DNA of 64,000 bases, from positions 1,372,395 to 1,436,394 of the forward strand of contig NC_091872.1 of the NCBI RefSeq assembly GCF_019399895.1, given 5' to 3'. Below are positions 1 through 11,143 of the stretch, in pieces. The notes under the pieces are model-generated. The model saw only the letters and a program-made list of their open reading frames with translations. It made no database searches and was not told the DNA's origin. Numbering within the stretch: the stretch's first letter is position 1; each line of letters opens with the position of its first letter. Both the position numbers and the translations under genes were made by a program. The DNA is from Cardiocondyla obscurior (Eukaryota > Arthropoda > Insecta > Hymenoptera > Formicidae).

Positions 1-639
1 TCCAAAGTAGGGGTTATGTCTGTCCCTCAATAATTCCGCAGACATAAACTACGGGTAGTGCGCATGTGATCTGACGGTCTGCGGACCTGAAGGTCACATG
101 TGCAAACTGGGGTTCGATTTTCCCCACGTATAAAAACACGAAGGCGGGACACGGGAAGGAGACGGTGCATGGCCGACTGTGATACGCCGCTTTGCAGGGG
201 CATAAGCTCGGACATGAAACGTTGAATAGAAGTTCCACTTACCCTCTGCATAAATCGGAAGTGGACGGGCCGGGGGTGGTTCGCACTTAAGCGAAGCATC
301 TCCGGGAATGGCGTGGCTATCAGTCCGGGGCTGGGTGTCCGTTGGAACTCAGCAATGTGGGCATCCCCTGGAGTTTTCTCTTTTCCGCCCTCGCACGGGG
401 AGAGTGTCAATCTTGTAGGTATGGGCGGCTTACTGTTTCCATCTGAAAAGAGCCGTGGCGAGGGCGAATACCACGCCTTGGACTTTTGGTGTCCGTCTAG
501 TGAGGGTCCACTATAACTTTACTATAAATAATTCGGAAGTCGGTTTTCAATTGCCCGGCAAATTTAGGAGGACACAAGAAGTAGAGCTGTTGTGGTCTGG
601 CAACAACGAGTGAGGGTGCTTGCACCCAACCTTAATTTA
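1..639. other. GC-rich transposon-like sequence, no gene recognised
   Basis: No convincing coding region on either strand. Base composition and style resemble the untranslated region of the R1-type LINE that follows, and the stretch could be the 3' end of another such element, but I see no protein match. The short open frames here look like chance frames. Confidence 0.3.
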
Positions 640-679
640 GGCCCTGTGGTTTTACGATGAAGCCTAGGGCCCTTCGCCA

Positions 680-1476
680 TATAACAGTGTTGTTTTAGAC
701 ACAGCGGAGGTTACTATTACGCCCACCGTCAAGTACTTTAGGTTACTCTTAGATGAACGGTGGGCATTCCGCGAACATTTTACCGCGGTTGCTGCAAAAG
801 CCGCGTCTAGTGCCACTGCCCTGCGGGGCATACTTTCTAATCTGGGGGGCCCAGTGGAGCGACTAGGCAATTATATGCAAACACGGTGGGGTCCATAGTT
901 ATGTATGGCGCGTCTGTATGGGCGAATAACCTGGCATTGTTCAGGGGTGGTCGCATTCTCTTTGAGAAAGCTTTCCACCTGGTCAATGTCAGGTCGGCGC
1001 GAGTATACCGCACCGTGTCGCGTGCGGCGGCTGCGGTGATAGCAGGCATTCCACCGCTGGATTTAACAGCGGTGGAACATTTCAAAGTATATCACAAACT
1101 TTGGAAATATGAGAGAAGACACGGTGTGCGGCCGACCCCGATCATTAAAAGTCGAGTTAGGTCGTACTACCGCGTCAAAACGTTAAAGGCGTGGCAGGTG
1201 CGTTTGCGCGCCCAAGTAAGAGCGGAAGGCGGAAGAATAATTAGTGCAGTAGAGCCAATTTTAAGTGATTGGCTTGCTGCAAAACGGAGAGGACTTTTTT
1301 TCCATGCGGCGCAGGTGTTATCAGGGCACAGATGCTTCACCTCATACCTGCGTCGCATCGGAAAGGATACGTCGGAGACATGTTACCACTGCGGGGCACC
1401 AAGAGACGATGCTCAGCATACGTTAAAACGGTGCCGAGCGGGGAAGAAGAGCAAAACATGCTCATTTATAAAGTAG
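680..1476 (+). pseudogene. R1-clade LINE reverse transcriptase, C-terminal fragment
   Basis: The frame that opens near 886 reads SIVMYGASVWA, the region after the RT thumb in R1/TRAS-type LINEs. It ends with a Cys-His cluster (CYHCGAPRDDAQHTLKRC, a CCHC pattern) typical of the C-terminus of R1-clade ORF2. Upstream (about 704-860) the homologous thumb segment (TPTVKYFRLLLDERWAFREHF) lies in another frame, so there is at least one frameshift around 850-865. The RT catalytic palm, endonuclease and ORF1 are absent, so this is a degenerate 3' piece. I infer a dead insertion. The clade assignment is from remembered motifs. Confidence 0.7.
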
Positions 1477-2325
1477 GACACGACTTGTCCTTCCCTCCTT
1501 CCGCTGGCGCGAAAAATTGCAGAGGACGAGGAGGCATGGAACGCCTTCCTTGTCTTTTGTAGCCGCGTCATGCGGAGTAAAGAGGAAGCAGAGAGGGAGA
1601 GAAGGGGGCAGCCTAGGTCTTCTAGATCGGCTGTTTTCCTTGCATTGCCGGCTACTAATAGCCAGCCGGCTTCTACACAAAGTTCTGTTGAGGATGAGAG
1701 TTTGCCCCCAGTAGACTCTGTCTTACAAAGGGGCAGACAGCCTCTTACAGGTGCTCGGTGTCGACGCCGGGTTAAGGGTAGGGAACGGGCGCAAGCCTCC
1801 CCCTTCCACCCCGGCTGAGACATTGGCACTCAAGTACAAGCGGTGCGTCGGAGTTCACGTTTGAACTCCGGCGAACCAACGTGACAGTAAAGACGGGGAT
1901 GAGTCTGCCCCCGCCGAGTTAAGTTAGCTCAGGGAGGGGTGTCTTTCCCTCGTCTTGTGAAGAGCGAGGCTGGGGAGCCTCTTCCAGTCTCGCCTTCCCA
2001 TGTAGTTTTGTTGCCAATTAAAGCGACTACATAGAGAAGCCGGCCCGCAACATAAATGCGGACCCTGCCGCCCTCAGTCCTATGGGCGGCAGCGCGGGGA
2101 ACCCACCCAAGTCATCGGGTGGGTCGGTGCCGGGAAGATTGGGATGTATACGCTGGTGATTCCCCAACCTCCCCAAAGTCAATGGCACCTATGCGGGCAA
2201 AAGTGGAGTTTAGTCGATAGTGGACAGCCTCGCGGCGTAAGACCTGAGCCCAACATAACCCTCTCTATTCCCCAGGGGAGAGAGTATACGTAAATGCATT
2301 CCCCCACTATAAAAAAAAAAAAATT
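1477..2325 (+). mobile_element. LINE 3' untranslated region ending in an A-tract
   Basis: GC-rich sequence after the RT fragment with no supported gene. It stops at a run of A at about 2311-2323, where composition switches abruptly to AT-rich DNA. This fits the 3' UTR and poly(A) end of the LINE copy. Confidence 0.5.
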
Positions 2326-2475
2326 AGGTAAGTCAACGTTAAAAAAATTCCAAATTAAGATAAGTCAAGATTACAAAATTCAAATTGAGGTAGGTCAGAA
2401 TTAAAAAATTTAAGTTCAGATAGGTCAAAGAAAAAATTTTCAAATTGAGGTAGTTCAGGGTTGGATCAATCAGGG
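2326..2475. repeat. Short degenerate tandem repeat (about 30-40 bp unit)
   Basis: Four to five imperfect units share CAAATTGAGGTAGGTCA-like cores separated by A-rich spacers, directly downstream of the LINE A-tract. No coding potential seen. Confidence 0.5.
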
Positions 2476-2550
2476 TTGGCGTAAGTCAGGAACACCTGTG
2501 TTTCAAGCAATAATTGTTAAAAAAAATTGGAGCAAATTTTACAAGAAGCT

Positions 2551-3310
2551 GAATATCTCGAGTTCTAATAAAGCCACAAAAGAAGAAAACAGATGCACGG
2601 ATGCGGCGTTATATGTCTTACAAAAAGCTCTATTTTAAATACCTGTTAGACATTTGTGTTTCGAGTTATGGGCAATTAAAACATTGAAGTATAATAAAAA
2701 AAAAAATTTTTTTAATGCTAAATATTTCGAGTTTTAGTTAAGCTAAAAATATTTTAAATTGCGCGTTAAAAGCGGGTTTCAAAGCTCTACTTTAAATATT
2801 TTTCGGACGCCTGTGCTCTAATTTATGAGCGTTTGGAAAATCGGAGTAAATAAAAAAAATTTTTTTTTTAATGCTAAATATTTTGGGTTCTAGTTGAGCT
2901 AAAAATATTTTAAATTGCGCGTTGGAAACGGGTTTTAAAGTCCTTTAAAACGCTCTGCTTCAAATATTTTTCGGACGCCTGATGATTGAGTTATAAGCGA
3001 TCAAAATCAATTTTATTGATGCCAAATATCTCGCGTTCTAGTAGAGCTAAACAATTTTTAAAAGGTGCATTGGACGCGGGCTTTTAAGCCCTTTAAATCG
3101 CTTTTTTATAGTATTTTTCCTATGCCTGTAAATCGAGTTATGAGTTTTTTTAGTTTTGAAAAAAACTCCGCAAAAAGACAAAAAACTTAAAACTAAATAT
3201 CTCACGTTCTAGTTAAGCTAGAAGAATCGGGGGATGCGCGTTTGACGCGGACTCAAGCCCTATAAAACGCTATTTTTTTAATATTTTTCTGACGTGTCAC
3301 GTTTCAGTGC
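2551..3310. repeat. Tandem repeat, about 150-170 bp unit, five copies
   Basis: Related units begin near 2551, 2716, 2872, 3020 and 3191. Each contains AAATATCTCGCGTTCTAGT-like sequence, then an A/T run, a GCGCGTT-like motif, and ATTTTTCGGACGCCTG-like sequence. Spacing is 148-171 bp. Non-coding satellite or minisatellite type. Confidence 0.6.
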
Positions 3311-4340
3311 TCGAGGTTGTTTCAAGACTTCGTTCGACCATGTAATAATAAATAATAATAATTAAAAGGTTCTTCTGCGGTTAAGAAAGTTAAAACTCCA
3401 AGATAAAGGTCACTTAATAAATTCACTGTAGAAAACTTGATAATTTTTTTCCAGAGTAAATTTATTCCTGAACACAAGTCTTTACAATTTTTGATATAAA
3501 GAGTAAAGTCGGACTTATGGTTTTACAAATTTGCAGTGTGCATATATCTATTTGTATCTTTATATGTCTTTGCCGAATCATAGATTGTGATTTTCGGATC
3601 TACTTACATACTATTTCAGAATAATGGAAAGGAGTGGTTTTGACTTTGTTAATCCTTATTTGGTTACAAAGTTTTTCAATGGTCCACGTAGGTTCAACCG
3701 TGGTTTCTTATATGGTAAAGAACGCATATAGAGTAACAAATAAATTAAAAATTTTAAGTTGTGGCTCAAAAATAATTTTTACAGAAATAAAGTATTTTCA
3801 TATGTAGAGATTTTTCACTTTCTTCCATAAAACTCGAAAACTATTGAAGATATCAAAAAAAGTTTTATGCAAAAGTTTTATGGTAGAAACACCTCTGTTT
3901 AATTGTAATAATAGAATTAGAAAAAAAAATTTTTTTTGTATTTTTATAAACAATTTTGTTAAAAATTTTTTTTTATTTTATTCTGTTACTGCAGTTAAAT
4001 ATAGTTGTTTTTACTATAAAACTTTTGTATAAAACTTTTTTTGATATCTTAAATAGTTTTCGAGTTATATCGAAAAAAGCAAAAAACCCTTCCATTTGTA
4101 AGGAGTGGTTTCACCTTTTTAAAGTGAAACTTAGCACAAGCAAAAAATAGTTTTGTATTACAGATGAATTACTCTACATGCACATAAAGTATCATATTTT
4201 TTTAAATTTTCGAGTTGCTTAACGATCCTTGTAAGTATTCATAATTTTTTACAAGTTTTTTTATATACATATAATAATTATTTATTTATTTATTATAATA
4301 TAAATGTTTATAGTAATGTATTTATCACGTTTATATTATA
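3311..4340. other. AT-rich intergenic DNA, nothing recognised
   Basis: Very AT-rich. The short open frames are low-complexity K/N/F/I-rich strings without recognisable domains. It lies downstream of the fatty acid synthase pseudogene, which is on the - strand. Confidence 0.4.
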
Positions 4341-4490
4341 TTAGTCTGTGTTATTATTTTTCATCCACTCATTAATAATTGATGTTAGTTTATCGTTACT
4401 CATTATTGTAATATGATTACCTTCGATGGAATGCACTTGAATTTTACCTTCAGTGACCTGAAAAATAATTTCTTGTTATAGAGCTATTTA

Positions 4491-5650
4491 TACAGGGTCT
4501 CCCAGACTAGTGTATTTTATTTTTAATGGTAAGTAGAACGCGTTAAGAAAAATCGAAAAGTTTAATAGCACTTTGTAAAATTCTCATTTGTTTTTATATA
4601 AAAATGCTTATGATTAATTTGAGTGTAGCTACCGCCGGAATGTAAGAGCGGTTGTGGCCGGTTGAAACAATGACAAAAAAAGAGGGTGTTAGTCCTTCTG
4701 AAAAGAGCCGATCACGCAGAGACATGTGAGAAGCACGTGGCCGTTAGATGAGATCCGCACTGAGTTTACTGATGAGTTTCACGAAAGTTTAGGATATTGT
4801 CACTTGATTGTTCGTTCCGCGTTTACTATGACAGGTTACTTTCACGTATAATTTTATTAATTAATACGGGCTTTAGGCTGTGAAAGCTGGCGAGTAAATG
4901 AGCACGAGGTTCAACACGCCTCGTGATGCCGGATGATTCTTTCAGATGATTCCGTCGATAAGTTAGACAATGAGTTGCACACGGTGATGATGATTTTGCT
5001 GAGTAAGTACTATGAGACAATGAGATGAGTCGAACTAGATAAGTGGAAAATTCTTGAAAATAGTACACTGCACACTGGCTACACACGAGGTGATCCTTTT
5101 TACAGTACACACGACAATGAGAGATTCTCGAGCCGGCAACGCCTTCGAAAATTGCAGGCGAAAATTGATAGACTGATCGATATCGATTTGGGGCGATAAG
5201 CCACGAGGTGCTGCCCCGCGGCGGTAGCATAGTTAATTAATGATTAAATCTTTTAACAGTTTCTGAAAAAATTAATAAAATATTAATAGGTAAGAGGGAC
5301 TAGGAAACTGTGAGCTGTACGAGCGAAAGACAAGCACCGGCGTATCGTCGTCTCGCCTCACTTACATCGTTGCCTCGCTTCGCTTGTGTATCGACGCTTC
5401 GCCTCACTCGCGTATCGTCGCCTCGCTTCACTCTCTACGCACTAACTCCCATTCTCTTCAGAATACTCGCCGGTGCTTGTCCCTCGCTCGCACAGCTCGC
5501 AGTTTCCTTGTCCCTCTAACTTATTAATATTTTATTAATTTTCTCGGAAACGAATAAAAATTTTACAAAGTGTTATTAAACTTTTCGATTTTTCTCAATG
5601 CGTTCTACTTACCATTAAAAATAAAATACACTGGTCTGGGACACCCTGTA
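4491..5650. mobile_element. Non-autonomous DNA element with about 110-bp terminal inverted repeats
   Basis: Ends TACAGGGTCTCCCAGAC and GTCTGGGACACCCTGTA are inverted, and the inverted homology runs about 110 bp inward (for example ACGCGTTAAGAAAAATCG against its complement near 5575-5605). TA flanks both ends, consistent with a TA target duplication. The interior carries another dispersed repeat (4629-5226) and no transposase. It lies in an intron of the FAS pseudogene. Confidence 0.65.
4629..5226 (-). repeat. Dispersed about 600-bp repeat, copy 1
   Basis: Read on the - strand this matches 8611-9212 over most of its length (shared GGCGTTGCCGGCTCGAG, AGCACGTGGCCG and others). Both copies start and end with ACCGCCG-type inverted termini. 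No coding function seen. It is inserted inside the inverted-repeat element 4491-5650. Confidence 0.6.
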
Positions 5651-6417
5651 TATTAAATTTTACTAGCTTAGAAATATTAATCAAAATTGAATTTACCCTG
5701 TGCAGACCATAATCCTCTTCTGGAAATGAAATAATTGGAAATGTGGGTTTCAACAATGTTATAGGTGATTTGAGGCGAGGTAACGAAGATATATTATAAT
5801 TTAGTATAGCAATTATATGATTATAAATTGTAAAATACATTAGCCTTTGATTTTCGGTAGTCAATGTATTTATATTTATGACCATCGGGAAACGAGTGTG
5901 AAATATTTTTAACTTTTCTTCCACAGTGTTACATTTGTTCAATTTCAACATTAACTGCAATTAAAAAATTTGTATTTTATGTGGCTTATAATATTTGCAT
6001 TTTATCAAAGTTAAAAAAATTTATTAAATTCTTAATGACAATAAACTTTAATGAATAATTTTTATATAATAAGAATAAAATATTAAATATATTCTTTAGA
6101 ATTTTATTTTTTATTTTTATTTTATTTTATACTTACCTCTTGTTCATCAATTTTAGTGTACACTTTTAATAACCAAACAATTATTAAATTTTGTAATTCT
6201 TTTAATGATGTAGCAGGCATAAATTTATTTATCCATAATTTCAATAGATCAGGAGCTCCGTCTATTAGTATTAATCGTCCTAACAAGTTATTAGTTTCTA
6301 ATAATCTTGCTAATTCAATGACAATTAGTGATCCATATGAATAACCCACTATGAAAAATTCCTTCTAATTTTTTATTTTTTTTAATACATGCTAAAACAA
6401 ATAAATATGAATTAGTA

Positions 6418-6786
6418 TACAGGGTGTCCAAAATTAAACTTCGAATATGAAAACTGTGAATAGGGAATCAGATTTGGAGACGAAAAGTCCTTTACGAATT
6501 TGTAAAATTCGTAACCATTATTGAAAAAAAAAATTAATTTATATAACGCATGAGCGACAAAGGAAGATGCGGATGAGTGAGCGCGACAGACGATGGTGCC
6601 ATTTTTAGCTATTCGTCTGTTGCGCTCACTCACCCGCATCTTCCTTGTCGCTCATGCGTTATACAAATTAATTTTTTTTTCAATAATGGTTACGAATTTT
6701 ACAAATTCGTAAAGGACTTTTCGTCTCCAAATTTGATTCCCTACCCACAGTTTTCATATTCGAAGTTTTATTTCAGACATTCTGTA
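6418..6786. mobile_element. Palindromic MITE (fold-back), about 370 bp
   Basis: Begins TACAGGGTGTCC and ends with a degenerate inverse (ATTCTGTA). Arms of about 170 bp are almost perfectly inverted around a short centre near 6595-6610. The inner arm contains GTGAGCGCGACAG, shared with the other palindromic elements here. Intronic in the FAS pseudogene. Confidence 0.7.
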
Positions 6787-6906
6787 TAAGTAGCAATAAT
6801 ATTTAAAAAATGTAATTTTTTTAATTTATTTGTTTTTCTATATGTTTTTATATAAATTATAAAACATATTTTATATAAAAATTTAAATTAATGCAAAACT
6901 TCTTAC

Positions 6907-7382
6907 AGGCAGTAAATAAGCGGCTGATTTCATCACTGTATGACTTTCATTAGGAATATTAAGTACACCATGTTGCAAACACGTTGCTGCATATTTAATT
7001 TCTGATGATGTGAATTTAAATACTTTTGAACAGTTATCGATTCCTGGCACGAATATTATGTTGTCTCCATTAACCTCTTTTTTTGTAACAAGTTCTATAA
7101 GTATATTTGGAACAAAATCTGAATTTTTCATTTTTTGAAACAGCATATTAATATTTTTTAAATCATTTGTATCAGTTTCACTTAAGTCCCATATTTTTTC
7201 TTGTTCGGGTGTAATTGCCATTTGTTTAAGTTTAGAGAAATTTAGCATTCTTATATCTTGCGTTGTCAACAAAATATCGAATTCTCTTTTTAATGTTTGC
7301 TTAATTTCAACTGCCATCATTGAATCCATTCCCACTTCAGCTAGAGGAACTTTTGGTGAAACAGCATTTGTGTTCTTTAATC
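6907..7382 (-). pseudogene. FAS acyl-carrier-protein exon
   Basis: Starts after CAG with two bases completing a glycine codon and ends CCT followed by GTAAGA. Contains the ACP helix II motif GMDSMMAVEIKQ, in which the serine would carry 4'-phosphopantetheine. After a linker it starts the thioesterase lobe (NIIFVPGID). No stop inside this exon. Confidence 0.75.
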
Positions 7383-7404
7383 CTGTTTTGAAATAAAGTA
7401 ACAG

Positions 7405-7407
<3 letters not shown>

Positions 7408-7445
<38 letters not shown>
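7408..7445. repeat. (AT)n microsatellite
   Basis: Uninterrupted AT dinucleotide run in the intron between the ACP and KR exons of the FAS pseudogene. Confidence 0.9.
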
Positions 7446-7448
<3 letters not shown>

Positions 7449-7522
7449 TTCTAAGTCCACAATCGCTTTATAATTTTTATACTATTACACTATTGTTTAA
7501 ATTTATATAAAACTAATCTTAC

Positions 7523-8351
7523 CCATTATCTGAGCAACTGTTTCATAAATATTCAATGATTTGCTAGCATTTCCTTTTTCAGCAACAACCATACTGCTTA
7601 CGATAGGTCGATCTTGCAACAAAAATATTTCTAATGTATCCAAACAAGAGAATATTTTTTGTTGCAATGTACCGCCTATTATTAATTCCTTATTTTCTTC
7701 TTGCATATCTGCAACGAGCCCAACATCGCCAATAGCACCCCATTGTATTGCCAAACCATGATATCCTTCTTTCACACGTTTTTCACATATTCTTTCCATT
7801 ACGGAATTAGCCATTCCATAATTCGTTTGGCCTGCGTTTCCTCTTCCACACGAGACGGAGGAAAATACAACAAAATGTCGAAGTTGCGGGCAGATAATTC
7901 TCGACAATTCGTCTATTTGCTTCGTCATCCATGCTTTTGATTTAAACGAATCCTTAAATGTTTGTGCGGATTGATTTGGAAATATACAATCATTCAAAAC
8001 AACTGCAAGATTAAATATCGCATCCACTGGTCCTTTTGTTTCGGCAAATTCTAATATCTTTTTACAATTTTCATGTGTTACATTATCATCAATCGTAAGA
8101 ATTTGCACATCAACACCATAAGAACGCCAAAGATTTATTCTTGATTGTTGATAACCCGTTCTAATTCCGGTTCTTGATGTGAAAACTATCTTTTTCGTAC
8201 CTCGATGAATCAATTTATCTGCTAGTTCTAAACCGAAGCCACCTAGTCCACCAAGAATAATATAACATTTGTGTTCTAGGCAATAATATTATGGATAAGC
8301 GAGTAAACGATTATTTAAAAACCCTTTTTCTTCTTGAACTTTTATTATTAT
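7523..8351 (-). pseudogene. FAS ketoreductase exon
   Basis: Acceptor at 8352-8353 and donor GTAAGA after 7523. The reading frame is continuous except for the TAA at 8289-8291, which replaces a residue just before the conserved YYCLEHKCYIILGG segment. If the exon instead began at the AG at 8276-8277 the stop would be avoided, but conserved coding sequence continues upstream of that point for 25 codons, so I prefer the longer exon. The exon ends in phase 1 and joins the ACP exon in frame. Confidence 0.75.
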
Positions 8352-8610
8352 CTGTAAATAATTAATATTTTATTATTAATTTAATTATTAGGTACTTTAT
8401 AATTTAATTAATTTTGTTAATATTGCAAGTAAAAAAACCTTTAAATAATTCAATAATATTAAAAAGTTTTTAATTAATGTTACTTATATTAAACGAAACA
8501 TAAAATATTATAAATTTTTTTCTATCTATTTTTTTTAATCTATAAATTAAAGAAATGTTATTTATATATATATGTATTGTTAAAAGATTTGAATTTAGTA
8601 ATTAATCAAG

Positions 8611-9212
8611 TCACCGCCGCGGGGGCAGCACCTTGTGGCCGATCGCCGGCGACGGATCGATATCAATCCATCGTTCGATAATTGCCTCCGATTCTCGAAG
8701 GCGTTGCCGGCTCGAGGCTTATCAGTGTTCGTCTAGCTGTGCCAAGCATCACCTCGTGTGCAACAACGTGCAGTGTGCTTCTCTCATAATTCTTGCTCAT
8801 CGTGCTACTCATCGTTCAACTCATCGCCTTGTCTCCAGTACAACTCATCCAGATCATCTTCGCCGTGTGCAACACGCGAAGAATCTTCTGGAAGACATCA
8901 CCCTGCAGCACGAGGCGTGTTGAACCTCGTGCTCAGTAGCTCATCAGATCTCGCAGCGTGTGATCTCACGATTAATATAATTGTGACTCATTGTTTAAAC
9001 TCAGTGCGAGCTCTCAAGAACATTTAAACAGACAGATATCAATTTAAGGACTAACTCAAGCATGAAACTCATTGTTAAATTCTGTGCGGATCTCATCTAC
9101 CGGCCACGTGCTCAACGCGTGTCTCCGCGTAACTCGCATATTCGAAGGACTTTACACCCGCCTTTTCGCGTTAATTAAACCGGCCACGACCGCGTACCAT
9201 CCCCGCGGCGTT
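8611..9212 (+). repeat. Dispersed about 600-bp repeat, copy 2
   Basis: Homologous to 4629-5226 in inverse orientation. Starts ACCGCCGCGGGG and ends CCCCGCGGCG. The open frames within it are serine/histidine-rich and I do not regard them as genes. It could be a solo LTR or a MITE; the class is undetermined. Confidence 0.6.
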
Positions 9213-9257
9213 ATTTGTAAATTCTCATCATTGTAATTACTCATTTTTATACATGTG

Positions 9258-9260
9258 TAT

Positions 9261-9324
<64 letters not shown>
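9258..9324. repeat. (AT)n microsatellite
   Basis: Long AT dinucleotide run abutting, and apparently replacing, the outer left end of the palindromic element 9325-9693. Confidence 0.9.
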
Positions 9325-9327
<3 letters not shown>

Positions 9328-9693
9328 AAACAATGTGTCACTCCCAAAAACTATGGGTAGAAAATTGAAATCTAAGACAAAAGTCAAATGCAATTTTTAA
9401 AATTCTCAATAGTTTTCGAGAAAAATTAAAATATATAAAATGTATAGACGTAAGAGTGACAAGGAAGCGCGTGAGTGAGCGCGACAGGCGAATGATTAGA
9501 AATAGCACCGTCGTTTGTCTCGCTCACTCACGCGCAGCTTCCTTGTCACTCTTACGTCTATATATTTTATATATTTTAATTTTTTTCTCGGAAACTATTG
9601 AGAATTTTTAAAAATTGCATTTGACTTTTCGTCTTAGATTTCAATTTTCTACCCATAGTTTTTGGGAGTGACACATTGTTTGGGACACCCTGT
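9325..9693. mobile_element. Palindromic MITE, left tip lost in (AT)n
   Basis: CCCAAACAATGTGTCACTCC at the left is inverted at the right, where it is followed by GGGACACCCTGTA. Arms are about 170 bp with a short centre; the core contains GTGAGTGAGCGCGACAG. The left CAGGGTGT tip is missing and replaced by the AT run. Confidence 0.65.
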
Positions 9694-9698
9694 ATATA

Positions 9699-10183
9699 TA
9701 GGGTGTTTGAAATAAGATTTCCTTCCCGGTAACTGTAGATAGATATCAGGAATACAAATCAAAAAGTCAGATATCATTTAGTAAAATTCGTAACCGTTAC
9801 CGAGTAAGAAATTACTGAATTTTGACGAATTAGCGCGGAGCACATAATAAGTCGGGCGCGGCAGGTGAGAGCGGGTGGGCCTTAGGTAGAGAACGGGGGT
9901 GAAACGCCGCGCGACAATTGTGGGGTGGGGGTGGGAGGAGTCAACGCGTGGTGTGATAGACAATTGTCGCGCGGCGTTTCACCCCCGTTCTCTCCCTAAG
10001 GCCCACCCGCTCTCACCTGCCGCGCCCGACTTATTATGTGCTCCGCGCTAATTCGTCAAAATTCAGTAATTTCTTACTCGGTAACGGTTACAAATTTTAC
10101 TAAATGATATCTGACTTTTCGATTTGTATTCCCGATATCTATCTACAGTTACCGGAAAGGAAACCTTATTTCAAACACCCTGT
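9699..10183. mobile_element. Palindromic MITE, about 485 bp
   Basis: Ends AGGGTGTTTGAAATAAG and its inverse ATTTCAAACACCCTGTA. Long, nearly perfect inverted arms include GTAACGGTTAC-type sequence and a GC-rich segment; the centre is near 9945. TA flanks. No ORF of note. Confidence 0.7.
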
Positions 10184-10186
10184 ATA

Positions 10187-10563
10187 TACAGGGTGTCCCA
10201 GATCAGTGGACGATGCCGAAAATGATAGGTAGATTTAATCGAATTAAAACGAAAAGTCTTTTACCATTTTGAAAAATTCTCAATAGTTTTCGAGAAAAAA
10301 ATTAAAATATATAAAATGCATAAGCGTAAGAGCGACAAGAAAGCTGCGCGTGAGTGAGCGCGACAGTAGAATGACTAGAAATAACACCGTCGTCTGTTGC
10401 GCTCACTCAGCCCACGCTTTTTCGTCGCTCTTACGCGTACATAAATTAATTTTTTTCTTGAAAACTATTGAGAATTTTTCAAAATGGTACAGGACTTTTC
10501 GTTTTAATTCGATTAAATCTACCTATCATTTTCGGCATCGTCCATTGATCTGGGACACCCTGT
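10187..10563. mobile_element. Palindromic MITE, about 375 bp
   Basis: Begins TACAGGGTGTCCCAGATCAG and ends with the inverse TGATCTGGGACACCCTGTA. Same GTGAGTGAGCGCGACAG core as two other elements in this cluster. TA at both ends. Confidence 0.7.
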
Positions 10564-10894
10564 ATATATATGTACCAATAATAAATAGAAAGAAAATCAC
10601 TAACAGTCACAATTGTGATAATATAATGGTTAAGATTAAAGTTAGAGTGTAACTACATCAAATCTACCTGATTCTCTAATTTATTGTTTCAGTGTTGCAT
10701 AAGATGTATTTCCACGCGTTATATTTTTCATTAATGTTGCAATTTATTTAAATTTTTTATACTTTAGTCGCTGCCACTTCCGTTACAGTGCATTTATCAC
10801 ACAATTGTGGAGACTATTAAAATTTACAAACATAACAGGTCATTTGAAAGTTCTCGTAGTAGTTATGTAAATAACATTTGCATATAAAACGCTA

Positions 10895-11143
10895 TTAGGA
10901 ATTGAAACTCGCGACACCTATAACAGTCAACGATGTTACTTCATTAGGACTCGATTTTCGCCGGTTTCTTCTAAGAAAACTCTGCTCAGCTCTATCGCTA
11001 AGTCTTTTTATTACTATCCTGTCAGGATGGCGTCGGTCTGGAAATCTATCAGCATAAAGCCATTCTGCTGCTGAGTAATTATTTCTGACTTCACCCAAAA
11101 TGCGGATCATATCCACAATTTTATTTGGTAGATAACCAGCCAT
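10895..11143 (-). CDS. DUF4817-like helix-turn-helix ORF (transposon-associated)
   Basis: An 82-residue frame starting with ATG at 11143. The pattern YSAAEWLYADRFPDRRHPDR followed by a basic helix resembles the DUF4817 helix-turn-helix domain, which recurs in insect mobile-element ORFs and may bind DNA. It is short compared with such proteins and no transposase follows in frame, so it may be a remnant. Neighbours are MITEs and a broken piggyBac. The family match is from remembered consensus, not a search. Confidence 0.5.
   Translation of the reverse strand: MAGYLPNKIVDMIRILGEVRNNYSAAEWLYADRFPDRRHPDRIVIKRLSDRAEQSFLRRNRRKSSPNEVTSLTVIGVASFNS

Larger units (their letters stand above)
4341..6391 (-). 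pseudogene. FAS thioesterase exons
   Basis: Three exons (6391-6137, 5954-5697, 4457-4341), all phase 0. The first carries HVLKKIKN, a TAG stop at 6365-6367, then KEFFIVGYSYGS with the nucleophile serine. The last ends VHSIEGNH, with the histidine of the triad, and a normal TAA at 4341-4343. One intron holds a 1.16-kb inverted-repeat element (4491-5650); the intron before the first exon of this set holds a palindromic MITE (6418-6786). Confidence 0.75.
4341..8351 (-). pseudogene. Fatty acid synthase, 3' five exons (KR-ACP-thioesterase), two in-frame stops
   Basis: Five exons on the - strand have consensus GT/AG sites and compatible phases: 8351-7523, 7382-6907, 6391-6137, 5954-5697 and 4457-4341. 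In order they encode the ketoreductase (GGLGGFGLELA nucleotide-binding loop, SSVSCGRGNAGQTNYGMANS catalytic segment), the acyl carrier protein (GMDSMM, with the phosphopantetheine serine) and the thioesterase (GYSYGS nucleophile elbow, final GNH with the catalytic histidine). The cytosolic family enzyme makes fatty acids, and insects often have tandem copies used for cuticular lipids. An in-frame TAA lies at 8289-8291 in the KR exon and an in-frame TAG at 6365-6367 in the thioesterase exon. Upstream exons are not in the window. I infer a decayed duplicate; assembly error is the alternative. Confidence 0.8.
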
